From Uruburuella suis (GTDB taxonomy: Bacteria; Pseudomonadota; Gammaproteobacteria; Burkholderiales; Neisseriaceae): a stretch of DNA of 64,000 nucleotides. Both the position numbers and the translations under genes were made by a program. The stretch is taken from positions 12,990-76,989 of the forward strand of contig NZ_SLXE01000011.1 of NCBI RefSeq assembly GCF_004341385.1, written 5' to 3'. Shown here in pieces: positions 1 through 8,128 of this stretch (the stretch's first letter is position 1; each line of letters begins with the position of its first letter). The notes below the pieces were generated by a model. That model had not been told where the DNA came from and did no database searches. It saw nothing but the letters and a program-made list of their open reading frames with translations.

Positions 1-183
1 GAGGATGGTGCAGTAGTTGCCAAAGCCGTCATACACTTCGCTGCTCAAGCGCGGCAAGGTCATGCGCCAGGAAAGCACGCGTTGGTGTGCCAGCGTTTGC
101 GGGGTGAGGCGCAGGCATTGGATGCTGTGTTTGACCGATTCGTTGTAGCTGTAGCGGGTGGTGTGGTTGATGTGGATTCTCAT
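1..183 (-). CDS. Transglutaminase-like family protein, N-terminal part (cut by window edge)
   Basis: The reading frame starts with ATG at 183 and runs off the left edge, so only about 61 residues are visible. They begin MRIHINHTTRYSYNESV and reach YDGFGNYCTIL. This matches the N-terminal beta domain that precedes bacterial transglutaminase-like cysteine protease domains, where a Y(D)xFGN segment is typical. The catalytic Cys-His-Asp part lies outside the window. The start overlaps the stop of the upstream alpha-E gene in an ATGA (180-183), so translation is probably coupled. Together with the alpha-E and ATP-grasp genes this is a widespread bacterial trio of unknown pathway, thought from its domains to make or trim a peptide. 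The family call is fairly safe; the substrate is unknown. Confidence 0.8.
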   Translation of the reverse strand, partial: MRIHINHTTRYSYNESVKHSIQCLRLTPQTLAHQRVLSWRMTLPRLSSEVYDGFGNYCTIL

Positions 184-791
184 ACGCCCTCCTCAAATAA
201 TTGGGTGAGCCGCTCGTGCCAGCCGTAAAACTGGCGTTTGTCGGTGGTGTAAACCAAGGCTTGCGATTGCTGTTTGATGCGATCCCAGCCGGTGTTGGCG
301 GGCAGGCTGGTCACCACATCGGCCAAATAGCGGTAGTGGCGGCTCTGGGCGCTGCCTAAGCGGATGCGTGTGTCGAGCATTTCCACATAATCGCCCAGCT
401 GCCAAAAGCGGGTAACATCACCGCTTTGCTGCAACATGGCCGCGCTGCAGGCGTGCAGCTGGAAGCGGGCGGCGCGGCGGCTGTCGGCCTGATTGAGGCG
501 CTTCACTTGGTTAAACAGCTCGGCCGCATCGCCGTCGATCACGCCGCGCACGGCCTGCACATTGTCGTTAATCGATTCGAAAAGCTGCGGCATGGCGGTT
601 TCGTTGAGGTAGCGCTTGAGGTGCTCGAGCTTGTCGCCGCCGGGTTCGAGCGGCCAGCCCAAATAGCGCAAAAGCTCGCTGCGCTGCTGGCTGCCGCATT
701 CGAGCACGCGCGCCGGCAGCTCTTGTGTGCGGCGCATGTAGCGGCCGAGCCAATAGAGGTTATAGGCGGTAGACATCAATAAAATATTCAT
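180..791 (-). CDS. Alpha-E domain-containing protein (short form)
   Basis: This 203-residue, largely helical protein carries the family signature NLYWLGRYMRR near its N-terminus (residues 11-21). Alpha-E proteins are usually around 300 residues, so this is a compact version. It is intact here and has no frameshift I can see. The ATG at 791 overlaps the TGA of the upstream ATP-grasp gene (ATGA, 788-791), and its own stop overlaps the next start in the same way, so the three genes form a tightly coupled unit. An in-frame ATG at 776 (MSTAYNLYW) is closer to where relatives begin and is an alternative start. No catalytic role is known for the family, which always travels with circularly permuted ATP-grasp and transglutaminase-like proteins. 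Confidence 0.82.
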   Translation of the reverse strand: MNILLMSTAYNLYWLGRYMRRTQELPARVLECGSQQRSELLRYLGWPLEPGGDKLEHLKRYLNETAMPQLFESINDNVQAVRGVIDGDAAELFNQVKRLNQADSRRAARFQLHACSAAMLQQSGDVTRFWQLGDYVEMLDTRIRLGSAQSRHYRYLADVVTSLPANTGWDRIKQQSQALVYTTDKRQFYGWHERLTQLFEEGV

Positions 792-2221
792 GAGGCGTCT
801 CCTGTTTCAAGCACCCAAGTGTCTTTCACGCCGCCGCCTTGGGATGAATTGACCACCAGCGAGCCTTTGCGCAAAGCCACGCGGGTGAGGCCGCCGGGCA
901 CAATGCGCACTTTATCGGGCGCAGTGAGCACAAAGGGGCGCAAATCGATGTGGCGCGGTGCAATGCCTTCTTCCACGCAAGTGGGGCAGGTAGACAAGGC
1001 CAGCGTGGGCTGGGCGATAAAGCCTTCGGGATGGGCGAGAATGCGGGCGCGGTAGGCTTCGATTTCGGCTTGGCCGGCTTTGGGCCCCACCAGCATGCCG
1101 TAGCCGCCCGAGCCTTGGGTTTCTTTCACCACCAATTCATCCAGATGCGCCAGCACATATTTCAAATCATCGCTTTTGCGGCATTGCCAAGTGGGCACGT
1201 TGTGCAAAATCGGCTCTTCGCTCAAATAAAAGCGGATCATGTCGCCCACAAAGGGGTACACCGACTTATCATCGGCCACGCCGGTGCCCGGGGCATTGCA
1301 AATCAGCACATGGCCGGCGCGATAAGCCGCCATTAGCCCGGGCACACCCAAAATGGAATCTGGGCGCATGGCCAAGGGGTCGAGAAACGGGTCGTCGAGG
1401 CGGCGGTAGATCACGTCCACACGGCGGCGGCCGGCCACGGTTTTGGTGTAAACGATGTTGTCTTCCACAAACAAATCATAGCCGTGCACCAAAGGCACAT
1501 TCATCGCCCGGGCTAAAAAAGTGTGCTCGTAATAGGCGCTGTTGTAGCGGCCGGGCGTGAGCACCACGATATTCGGGCTGTCGCGGCCGCAGCAGGCGGC
1601 CAATGTGTCGTAGAGCTGCTGCGGATAGCTGCTCACCGGCCGCACCTGCTGGCGGGCAAACACTTCGGGCAGCAGCGATTCGCTGATGTTGCGCCCTTCC
1701 AGCATGTAGGACACGCCCGAGGGGGTGCGCAGATTGTCTTCCAACACATAATAGTGGCCGTCGCCGTGGCGGATCAGATCAATGCCGCTGATGTGGGCAT
1801 AAATCGGCGCGGGCAGGTTGATGTTGTGCATCCAGGGTTGATAGCAGCCATTCACCAACACTTGTGCCGCCGGCACGATGCCGGCTTTGATGATGTGTTG
1901 CTCGTGATAAATGTCGTGGATAAACATATTGAGCGCGCGTATGCGTTGCGCGCAGCCCGCCTCGAGAATGCGCCATTCATCGGCCGGAATGATGCGCGGA
2001 ATGATGTCGAACGGAATCACGCGCTCGGTGTTGCTCGCTTCGCTGTAAACCGTGAAGGTTACGCCTTTGCGGTAAAACATCGCCAAGGCCTGTTGGTTGA
2101 GCGATTCGATATCGGCCGCATCCGTGGCCGCCAGCCAAGCCGCCACCGGCTCGCAGCCCGGGCGCGCCCGGCCGTCGGGCAGCAGCAATTCATCGTAAAA
2201 TGTTGAGGGTAGCGGCGTCAT
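788..2221 (-). CDS. Circularly permuted ATP-grasp protein
   Basis: This 477-residue protein belongs to the circularly permuted ATP-grasp family (former DUF404/DUF407). Visible hallmarks are YDELLLPDGRARPG at the N-terminus, FIHDIYHEQ, VLEDNLRTPSGVSYMLE, GDMIRFYLSEEPIL and VVKETQGSGGYGMLVGP. The last resembles the nucleotide-binding grasp loop. ATP-grasp enzymes join a carboxylate to an amine or thiol, so a role as peptide or amide ligase is inferred. It is the first gene of the leftward trio with the alpha-E and transglutaminase-like proteins, linked by a 4-base overlap. No signal peptide is seen, so it is presumably cytoplasmic. The family is confident; the substrate is unknown. Confidence 0.9.
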   Translation of the reverse strand: MTPLPSTFYDELLLPDGRARPGCEPVAAWLAATDAADIESLNQQALAMFYRKGVTFTVYSEASNTERVIPFDIIPRIIPADEWRILEAGCAQRIRALNMFIHDIYHEQHIIKAGIVPAAQVLVNGCYQPWMHNINLPAPIYAHISGIDLIRHGDGHYYVLEDNLRTPSGVSYMLEGRNISESLLPEVFARQQVRPVSSYPQQLYDTLAACCGRDSPNIVVLTPGRYNSAYYEHTFLARAMNVPLVHGYDLFVEDNIVYTKTVAGRRRVDVIYRRLDDPFLDPLAMRPDSILGVPGLMAAYRAGHVLICNAPGTGVADDKSVYPFVGDMIRFYLSEEPILHNVPTWQCRKSDDLKYVLAHLDELVVKETQGSGGYGMLVGPKAGQAEIEAYRARILAHPEGFIAQPTLALSTCPTCVEEGIAPRHIDLRPFVLTAPDKVRIVPGGLTRVALRKGSLVVNSSQGGGVKDTWVLETGDAS

Positions 2222-2400
2222 GCGTGCTCCTGATCGAAGGTTGTTTTTATGATTGGAGAATAGGCTTGTTTTAATCAGATTGTCAACAATATGCTGGCGA
2301 AATAAGTGCGCTTTTGCATGATTGGGGTTGCGTTAAAAAATAGTGCATTTATTCGACTTATTATCATAAAGCAAGATAAGTCGTTGTGCAGAAATAAAGC

Positions 2401-2436
2401 AGGCCGTCTGAAAATTTTCTTTCAGACGGCCTTTTT
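2401..2436 (-). terminator. DUS-pair hairpin terminator
   Basis: AGGCCGTCTGAA at 2401-2412 faces TTCAGACGGCCT at 2421-2432, giving a 12-bp stem with an 8-base loop. It lies downstream of the leftward tlpA unit. A T-run follows on the plus side. Confidence 0.65.
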
Positions 2437-2590
2437 GATTGTGACGGAATGTGCCTTTTAAATGAGTATGATTGTGCCGCCAAAGACGCGGCGTGCGTAT
2501 CTCGCTGTTGTGGCGGAGCATTCAAATGCATGCATGCAATGGCGGCGCTCGGTTATGCATATCTGCGTTTCGCCAGTGAAGTTATGCGAG

Positions 2591-2618
2591 AGGCCGTCTG
2601 AAAAGTTTCAGACGGCCT
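2591..2618 (-). terminator. DUS-pair hairpin terminator
   Basis: AGGCCGTCTGAA at 2591-2602 pairs with TTCAGACGGCCT at 2607-2618 across a 4-base loop. It is the first hairpin met by leftward transcription after the TlpA-like gene. Confidence 0.65.
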
Positions 2619-2681
2619 CAAAAGCAGATGCTGCGGAATCAATCTCATGCGCCCGATATTCAAACCGGCGGGCGTTGCTGA

Positions 2682-3170
2682 TTATTTTTCCAGCTCTTTA
2701 TCGATTTCTCGATATAGGGCGGCAAAGTCTGGCTCGCCGACAAAGGTTTTCAGAATCTCGCCTTTTTTGTTGATGAAAAACGAGGTGGGATACACTTTGG
2801 TGCCGAAAGCTTTGCCCACGCTGCCGTCGGCGTCATACATCACGGCAAAAGGCAGCCCGCGGCTGGCGGCATAATTTTTCACGCTCTCGAGCGGGTCGTA
2901 AGGCTCGGAGATGGCGAGAATCTGAAAATCTTTGCCGGCATAATCTTTGGCGGTTTGCACAAGCTTGGGCATTTCGCTCACGCAGCCGGGGCAGGAGGGA
3001 TACCAAAAATTAATCAGGGTGACTTTGCCCTGCAAATCGGCGTTGGACACGGTGCGGCCGTTGAGGTCGGGCAGGGCAAATGCGGGCGCGGGCTGGTTTT
3101 TCGGCCACAACACCACGGCAAGCAGCGCCGCCACAATCAGTGTGGCGGCCAATATCACGGTTTTTTTCAT
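2682..3170 (-). CDS. TlpA-family membrane-anchored thioredoxin
   Basis: This 162-residue protein has a single N-terminal hydrophobic segment (residues 4-22) followed by a thioredoxin fold in the periplasm. The redox motif is C60-P-G-C63 within NFWYPSCPGC, and the cis-proline loop YPTSFF follows near residue 128. TlpA/ResA-type proteins reduce or exchange disulfides in exported proteins, for example during cytochrome maturation. No partner for that job is seen here. Its ATG overlaps the stop of the upstream thioesterase gene (ATGA at 3167-3170), so the two are co-translated. CPGC is a less common variant of the CxxC pair. Family certain, exact substrate unknown. Confidence 0.9.
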   Translation of the reverse strand: MKKTVILAATLIVAALLAVVLWPKNQPAPAFALPDLNGRTVSNADLQGKVTLINFWYPSCPGCVSEMPKLVQTAKDYAGKDFQILAISEPYDPLESVKNYAASRGLPFAVMYDADGSVGKAFGTKVYPTSFFINKKGEILKTFVGEPDFAALYREIDKELEK

Positions 3171-3571
3171 GCAATCGGTTCGGCTAGGGAAACAAGATGG
3201 TTAAACAAGGCTTCGTTCAAATCGGTGGCGCGGCCGGTTTGGCCGCTCACCGGCACTAAGGTGAGCTCGGCTTCTACCACGCTTTTATCGCTGCCGGCCA
3301 GCACGATGTTTTGTGTGAGCAGCACTTGGCGCGGCTGCACATCACGGATGTGGCTGTTTATCTGCAACACATCACCGGCGGTGCTGGGACGGCGGTAGCG
3401 GATGTCGATGCGCGCCACCACAATCATGTCGCCCTGCAAAAGCGGCAAGAGTTGGTGTTGCTCGAAATAGGCCCAGCGGGCTTCTTCGAGAAATTCGAGA
3501 TAGCGCGCATTGTTAACATGGCCGTAGCCGTCGAGATGGTAGCCGCGGATGCGGATGGTGGTGGGGTTCAT
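3167..3571 (-). CDS. Acyl-CoA thioesterase, hotdog fold (YbgC/4HBT type)
   Basis: This 134-residue protein fits a single hotdog domain. The N-terminal motif YHLDGYGHVNNARYLEFLEEARW is the signature of the 4-hydroxybenzoyl-CoA thioesterase/YbgC group, with Asp14 as the likely catalytic residue. These enzymes hydrolyse acyl-CoA or acyl-ACP thioesters in the cytoplasm. The chain preference cannot be told from sequence. The gene lies between the small conserved protein and the TlpA-like gene, and is coupled to the latter by a 4-base overlap. A single DUS (3573-3584) sits just upstream of its start. Confidence 0.88.
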   Translation of the reverse strand: MNPTTIRIRGYHLDGYGHVNNARYLEFLEEARWAYFEQHQLLPLLQGDMIVVARIDIRYRRPSTAGDVLQINSHIRDVQPRQVLLTQNIVLAGSDKSVVEAELTLVPVSGQTGRATDLNEALFNHLVSLAEPIA

Positions 3572-3593
3572 AAATAGGCCGTCTGAAATCGAT

Positions 3594-3956
3594 TTAATTT
3601 AAGGTGATGGCTTGAAAGGCTTCGCGCTCCAAAGGCTCGGCCGATAAATCGGTGATGATGGTGGAGAGCTGGATGTCGAACCATTCGTTGAAAATATCGG
3701 GGTGCAAATCGGGCCATTGGCGCTCGTCCTCACACCAATCGGCCAATTCGGCAGCGAAAATATCTTCGAAGCGCGCTTCGATTTCTTCCCACACTTCATC
3801 GGCGCTGTCGCAAGGGTTGACCAGATAGGCGTTGGCATCAGCTTGCAAATCTTCAAGCTCGATGTCGCTTAAATCCACATCGGGCAAAGATTGCAGCCAG
3901 CGCCAAAAAGGCTCCAGCGGCATCAATAGAAATACGCTGCGGTTGATTTCATACAT
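3594..3956 (-). CDS. Conserved acidic protein of unknown function
   Basis: I chose the ATG at 3956 because AAGGAG lies about 7 bases upstream; longer in-frame extensions lack such a site. The product is 120 residues, starts MYEINRSVFLLMPLEPFWRWL and is rich in Asp, Glu and Trp (for example DVDLSDIELEDLQADANAYL). It has no signal peptide, membrane span or motif I can tie to a function. It follows mlaA by about 166 bases and precedes the thioesterase, both on the same strand. It may be co-transcribed with the latter. No function is proposed. Confidence 0.72.
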   Translation of the reverse strand: MYEINRSVFLLMPLEPFWRWLQSLPDVDLSDIELEDLQADANAYLVNPCDSADEVWEEIEARFEDIFAAELADWCEDERQWPDLHPDIFNEWFDIQLSTIITDLSAEPLEREAFQAITLN

Positions 3957-4122
3957 GGTCGTGCTCCTTGTGGCAATGCAATGCTTAACGAATGCATCAT
4001 AATGGCAAAACGGTGCCAAGTCATCTGTTTGATGCGGCAGAGGTGAAAAAGCAAGGCGGGTTGCCTTGCTTTTTCAGACGGCCTAGATAAAAACAGGCTG
4101 CTGTGATTGCGCTTATGTTTTC

Positions 4123-5064
4123 TCAATATTGCAGGCGGCTGTCGGGCTGCCACAGGCCTAGCATAATGCCTTCATCATTAGGGAGGGCGGTTTCCAGGCT
4201 GATGGGCTGTGAGCCGGCTTGAGGCTTTTCAGCCGGCTGCATTTCGATCGGCTCATAATCGGCGGCCGCAGGGGCGATGCTTGGTGCAGCCGGGGCGTTT
4301 GCGGCATCCAGCTGCGGCAAGGCGGCTTCATTACCATCGCCGCTGCCGACCAAGTCGTCGATGTCGATATTGTCATCTTCGCCGTGCGGCAGAGTGCCGC
4401 CCACTTGCTGGGTGCGCAAACGCATATAGACATCACGCATATAGGCATATTTATCTATCGCGGCGGAATCGAGGCTGTCGGTAAGATCGAGCAGGCTCTC
4501 GCGCGTGTTGACGGCATTGATGGCTTTGCTGCTGATGCGCACGGCCGTGCTGTGAAAAATGGTGTTGTCCAGCGGATAGGCGGCCACGATGGTGGTGCCG
4601 ACGCTGTCGCGCACGGTTGAGGGGCCTGTGAGCGGATACACAAAATAGTTGCTGTTTTTCCAGCCCCATGAGGCAAAGGTGTCGCCCAAGGTGTTTTTAT
4701 TGTTGGGCATTTCGCCCGCGCCGGCGATGTCGATCAGGCCGCCGAGGCCGAAGGTGGTGTTGATGCCCACACGCACCAAGTCTTCGCTGGCGCGCTTGAT
4801 GTCGAGACGCAAAATATTGCTGCCGAAGCTGACCACATCGCGCAGATTGTTGTAGAAATTGCTCACGCCGGTGCGTACCGGGCTGGGTGTCACGGCACGG
4901 TAGCCGCGCACCACGGGCGTGAGCACGTAGCGGTCGGCGGTGTCGTTTACCTTAAACATAAAGCGGTTGTAGCCTTCGTAAGGGTCGGCCGGGTTGCTTT
5001 CTGCCCAGGCGCTTGTGCTGGCGGCCAAAGCCAGCGCCACGATGGCGGCGGTGCGTTTATTCAT
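4123..5064 (-). CDS. mlaA: MlaA (VacJ) outer-membrane phospholipid-removal protein
   Basis: MlaA sits in the inner leaflet of the outer membrane, extracts misplaced phospholipids from the outer leaflet and hands them to MlaC. The 313-residue product shows the family blocks NPADPYEGYNRFMFKVND, GVSNFYNNLRD, NTTFGLGGLIDIAG and GWKNSNYFVYPLTGPST. Residues after about 225 are a Pro/Ala-rich tail not present in E. coli MlaA. The signal peptide (MNKRTAAIVALALAASTSAWA) has no lipobox cysteine, so unlike E. coli MlaA it does not look lipidated. I take the ATG at 5064, which overlaps the mlaB stop by 8 bases; a TTG at 5073 is an alternative. It is the last gene of the mla operon. Confidence 0.92.
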   Translation of the reverse strand: MNKRTAAIVALALAASTSAWAESNPADPYEGYNRFMFKVNDTADRYVLTPVVRGYRAVTPSPVRTGVSNFYNNLRDVVSFGSNILRLDIKRASEDLVRVGINTTFGLGGLIDIAGAGEMPNNKNTLGDTFASWGWKNSNYFVYPLTGPSTVRDSVGTTIVAAYPLDNTIFHSTAVRISSKAINAVNTRESLLDLTDSLDSAAIDKYAYMRDVYMRLRTQQVGGTLPHGEDDNIDIDDLVGSGDGNEAALPQLDAANAPAAPSIAPAAADYEPIEMQPAEKPQAGSQPISLETALPNDEGIMLGLWQPDSRLQY

Positions 5065-5341
5065 GTCGGGCAATCTGTGTGTCGATTTCGTAAAGCTCGG
5101 CCAATGCCAGCACCGAGGCGGGAATGTGGCGCAAGGTGATGGCGCCCTGCTTGAGGCGCAAGGCGCTCAGCAGCAGCGAGAGGCAGGCGGAATCGGCCTG
5201 CGCCACGCCGGTTAAGTCGAGCGTGTGCACTTCTTTCAGACGGCATTGCTGCTCAAAACGCTCATAAGCGGCGCTGCTCACGGTTTTCACGGTGATGTCG
5301 CCGCCCAAATGCAGCACCTGCTCGCGGATTTCGGTGTTCAT
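5057..5341 (-). CDS. mlaB: MlaB, STAS-domain subunit of the Mla transporter
   Basis: This 94-residue STAS-domain protein carries the usual central segment LDLTGVAQADSACLSLLLSAL, in which the D-S pair of the anti-sigma-antagonist fold is visible. In the inner-membrane MlaFEDB complex MlaB binds the ATPase MlaF on the cytoplasmic side and supports its assembly and activity. It starts 2 bases after the mlaC stop and overlaps mlaA, so the order mlaF-E-D-C-B-A is that of a single operon. Length is normal for the family. Confidence 0.9.
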   Translation of the reverse strand: MNTEIREQVLHLGGDITVKTVSSAAYERFEQQCRLKEVHTLDLTGVAQADSACLSLLLSALRLKQGAITLRHIPASVLALAELYEIDTQIARHE

Positions 5342-5343
5342 GT

Positions 5344-5949
5344 TTATTTGCTGCCGTTTTTGGCTTTCAATTCGGCAATTAAACCGTCAATGCCTTTGCT
5401 TTTGATGGTTTCGCCAAACTGATTGCGATACACGGTCACCAGGCTGGCGCCTTCCACGGCCACATTATACACGCGGTAGCGGTTGCCGCTCTGATAAGTG
5501 GTGAAATCCATATTGGCCGGCTGGGCGTTTTGGCCGGCGGGCTTCACTTCCACACGCACCACCACTTCTTTGCCGTCGCGGTTGACAACGGGGTTGTCTT
5601 TCACCACCACGTTGGCATTTTTAAATTTCAGCATGGTGCCCGAATAAGTGCGGATCAGCAGGGTTTGGAATTCTTTGGTGAGCGCCTGCTTTTGCGCATC
5701 GGTGGCTTGGCGCCACGGATTGCCCACGGCCAGCGCGGTCATGCGCTGGAAATCGAAATAAGGCATGGCATAAGTTTCGGCTTGACGGCGCACGGCGGCA
5801 TCGTTGCTGCCGTTGGCTTTTTGCAGAATGTTCAATACTTCGGTGGCGTTGCTGCGCACTTGGCTCACGGCTTGGGCGGGCGTGGCAAAAGCCATGCTGA
5901 TGCTCAACACGCCGATGCTTAGGGCGCTCAATAAGGCTGATTTTTTCAT
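5344..5949 (-). CDS. mlaC: MlaC, periplasmic phospholipid carrier
   Basis: MlaC shuttles phospholipid between MlaA in the outer membrane and MlaFEDB in the inner membrane. The 201-residue product has a clear Sec signal peptide ending near ATPAQA (residue 27). The Ttg2/MlaC domain follows with YAMPYFDFQRMTALAVGNPWR, LLIRTYSGTMLKF and VYRNQFGETIKSKGIDGLIAEL. Length and motifs match functional homologues. It lies 23 bases after mlaD and 2 before mlaB. Confidence 0.93.
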   Translation of the reverse strand: MKKSALLSALSIGVLSISMAFATPAQAVSQVRSNATEVLNILQKANGSNDAAVRRQAETYAMPYFDFQRMTALAVGNPWRQATDAQKQALTKEFQTLLIRTYSGTMLKFKNANVVVKDNPVVNRDGKEVVVRVEVKPAGQNAQPANMDFTTYQSGNRYRVYNVAVEGASLVTVYRNQFGETIKSKGIDGLIAELKAKNGSK

Positions 5950-5972
5950 GTGGGTTCCTTTATTTTTCAGAT

Positions 5973-6482
5973 TCAGTGTGTGTTGGGTTCGCCGCTGCCG
6001 CCTTCTTCAGCGGGCTTGGCGCTGCCTTCGGTAAAGCTGGTCATCAGCCTGCCGATTAAGTTTTCCAGCACCATGGCCGAGCTGGTGATGCTGATGGTGT
6101 CGCCGGCGGCCAAATGCTCTTCATCGCCGCCTTGGGTGAGGCCGATGTATTGCTCGCCCAAAAGGCCGGAGGTGAGAATTTGCGCGCTCACGTCGCTGCT
6201 GAATTCATAAGCGCTGTCTAAATTGATGCTCACTTTGGCCTGATAGGTTTGCGGGTCGAGCGCGATGCTGTCTACACGCCCCACGAGCACGCCGGCGGCT
6301 TTCACCGGCGCTTTGGTTTTCAGGCTGCCGATATCGGTGAATTCGGCATACACGGTGTAGGTTTTGCCCGAGCTGCCGGCCAGCGCATTGCCGCCGGCCA
6401 CGCGGAACGACAAAAAGCCGATGGCCACCACGCCCAGCAGCACAAACAAACCTACCCAAAATTCCAAAACACTTTTTTTCAT
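5973..6482 (-). CDS. mlaD: MlaD, MCE-domain lipid-binding subunit
   Basis: This 169-residue protein has one N-terminal transmembrane helix (residues 8-27) and a single MCE domain (about 38-117, with PVKAAGVLVGRVDSIALD). MlaD forms a hexameric ring in the periplasm around the MlaE permease and passes lipids between MlaC and the membrane. The C-terminal tail is Gly/Glu-rich and low in complexity. It starts 4 bases after the mlaE stop. Confidence 0.93.
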   Translation of the reverse strand: MKKSVLEFWVGLFVLLGVVAIGFLSFRVAGGNALAGSSGKTYTVYAEFTDIGSLKTKAPVKAAGVLVGRVDSIALDPQTYQAKVSINLDSAYEFSSDVSAQILTSGLLGEQYIGLTQGGDEEHLAAGDTISITSSAMVLENLIGRLMTSFTEGSAKPAEEGGSGEPNTH

Positions 6483-6486
6483 CGTA

Positions 6487-7263
6487 TCACTCAGTAAACA
6501 TCAATGCGGTTAAAATAAAATCCAATGCCAGCACGGTGAGTGCGCTCGACACCACGGTGCGGGTGCTGGCGCGCAAAATGCCCTCGGATGTGGGCACGCA
6601 GTGAAAACCCTGGTGCACGGCAATCAGCGTCACCGCCACGCCGAACACGGCAGATTTAATCAGGCCGTTGAGCACATCGTAATCAAACGAAATATTGCTC
6701 TGCATTTGCGACCAAAAAATGCCGCTGTCGAGCCCCAGCCATTGCACGCCGATCAAATAAGCGCCATACACACCGGCCACATTGAAAATTGAGGCCAAAA
6801 GCGGCATGGAGAGCACGCCTGCCCAAAAACGCGGCACCACCACGCGCGCCACCGGATTCACCGCCATCACATTCATGGCCTCAAGCTGCTCGGTGGTTTT
6901 CATCAGGCCGATTTCGCTGGTCATCGCACCGCCGGCGCTGCTGGCAAACAAAATCGCCGCCAACACCGGCCCCAATTCGCGCAACAGGCTGGCCGCCACC
7001 ATATAGCCCAACACATCGGCCGATTGAAATTTCGCCAATTGCGTGTAGCCCTGCAAACCCAGCACCATGCCCACAAACAGGCCGGACACGGCCACAATCA
7101 GCATAGAGAGCACGCCGGCAAAATACACTTGCCGCAGGGTGAGGCGGCCGCGCGTGAGCGCCGTGCCCGACTGCGCCAGAATCTGCCCCAAAAAAAGGCA
7201 GACGCTGCCGAGCGCGCGGATAAAATCGAGGGTTTTCGCCCCTATGGTTCGGATAAAGTTCAT
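6487..7263 (-). CDS. mlaE: MlaE, permease of the phospholipid ABC transporter
   Basis: MlaE is the integral membrane subunit of MlaFEDB. The product (258 residues from the ATG at 7263) shows the MlaE family segments GLFVGMVLGLQGYTQL, LRELGPVLAAILFASSAGGAMTSEIG and MKTTEQLEAMNVMAVNP. The TTEQ(L/I)EAM loop contacts the ATPase. Several hydrophobic helices are evident. An in-frame TTG at 7278 would add five residues, but the ATG fits homologues. A DUS hairpin lies in the 67-base gap after mlaF, an unusual site for a terminator-like structure inside an operon. Confidence 0.92.
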   Translation of the reverse strand: MNFIRTIGAKTLDFIRALGSVCLFLGQILAQSGTALTRGRLTLRQVYFAGVLSMLIVAVSGLFVGMVLGLQGYTQLAKFQSADVLGYMVAASLLRELGPVLAAILFASSAGGAMTSEIGLMKTTEQLEAMNVMAVNPVARVVVPRFWAGVLSMPLLASIFNVAGVYGAYLIGVQWLGLDSGIFWSQMQSNISFDYDVLNGLIKSAVFGVAVTLIAVHQGFHCVPTSEGILRASTRTVVSSALTVLALDFILTALMFTE

Positions 7264-7289
7264 GTGTTCAATAATCAATGGTTTGCTTT

Positions 7290-7326
7290 TTCAGACGGCC
7301 TTAATTTGATCAAGAGGCCGTCTGAA
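7290..7326. terminator. DUS-pair hairpin inside the mla operon
   Basis: TTCAGACGGCCT at 7290-7301 faces AGGCCGTCTGAA at 7315-7326, a 12-bp stem around a 13-base loop between mlaF and mlaE. It could attenuate transcription of the downstream genes or simply be an uptake signal. Confidence 0.5.
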
Positions 7327-7330
7327 ACAT

Positions 7331-8128
7331 TCAGCCCAGCAAGTCTTGCTGCAAAGTGGTGGCGGCCGGATAACGGAAAGCCACTGGCCCGTTGGGCTCG
7401 CCGTGCACAAACTGGTGCACCCAGGGCGAATCGAGCTGGCGCATCTCTTCAGGGCTGCCGGAAAACACCACCTCGCCGTGTGCCAGAAAAATCACTTGGT
7501 TCACAATAGCCAGCGATTGCTCGATGTCGTGGCTCACCATCACGCTGGTGGAGCGCAACGCATTATTGATGCGGCTGATTAAATGGGCAATCACGCCCAG
7601 CGAAATCGGGTCGAGGCCGGTAAAAGGCTCGTCGTAAAGCATGATTTCCGGGTCGAGCGCGATGGTGCGCGCCAACGCCACCCGCCGCGCCATACCGCCG
7701 GATAATTCAGACGGCATCAGCTTTTCCACGCCGCGCAGGCCGACGGCATTTAATTTCAAAATCACCAAATCGCGAATCACTGCTTCGGGCAGCCGGGTTA
7801 ATTCGCGCATCGGAAAAGCCACGTTGTCAAACACCGACAAATCGGTAAACAGCGCGCCATGCTGAAACAGCACGCCCATGCGGCGGCGGTGTTCGTATAA
7901 TTCGGCCGCGCTAAATGCGGCCACATCTTTACCCTCTACCAACACCTGCCCCTGCTGCGCCCGCAGCTGGCCGGTAATCAGGCGCATCAGCGTGGTTTTG
8001 CCGCTGCCCGAGCCGCCCATAATGGCCGCAAAATTACCCTGGGCAATCTGAAAATTCACATTGCTCAGAATCGGGCGCTCGCCATAGGCAAAAGCCACAT
8101 CTTTTAATTCGATAAAAGGGGTAGTCAT
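7331..8128 (-). CDS. mlaF: MlaF, ATPase of the phospholipid ABC transporter
   Basis: MlaF powers the MlaFEDB complex. From the ATG at 8128 the product has 265 residues and a complete ABC ATPase core: Walker A GGSGSGKTT, signature LSGGMARR, Walker B IMLYDEPFTGLD and the switch histidine in MVSHD. The start MTTPFIELKDVAFAYG is typical; an upstream TTG at 8152 would add eight residues. It is the first gene of the operon, so the mla promoter should lie in 8129-8330, where I see no clear sigma-70 match. Confidence 0.93.
   Translation of the reverse strand: MTTPFIELKDVAFAYGERPILSNVNFQIAQGNFAAIMGGSGSGKTTLMRLITGQLRAQQGQVLVEGKDVAAFSAAELYEHRRRMGVLFQHGALFTDLSVFDNVAFPMRELTRLPEAVIRDLVILKLNAVGLRGVEKLMPSELSGGMARRVALARTIALDPEIMLYDEPFTGLDPISLGVIAHLISRINNALRSTSVMVSHDIEQSLAIVNQVIFLAHGEVVFSGSPEEMRQLDSPWVHQFVHGEPNGPVAFRYPAATTLQQDLLG

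Larger units (their letters stand above)
2222..2681. other. Intergenic stretch with two DUS hairpins
   Basis: No convincing gene lies here. It holds two head-to-head DUS hairpins (2401-2432 and 2591-2618), annotated separately, and otherwise AT-rich sequence upstream of the ATP-grasp gene, where its promoter should lie. Short open frames across this stretch lack ribosome binding sites and homology I recognise. Confidence 0.6.

Noticed and set aside
2462..2773. A 103-codon plus-strand frame in the gap before tlpA
   Set aside because: It crosses a DUS hairpin, runs into the end of tlpA on the other strand and has no ribosome binding site or homology I recognise.
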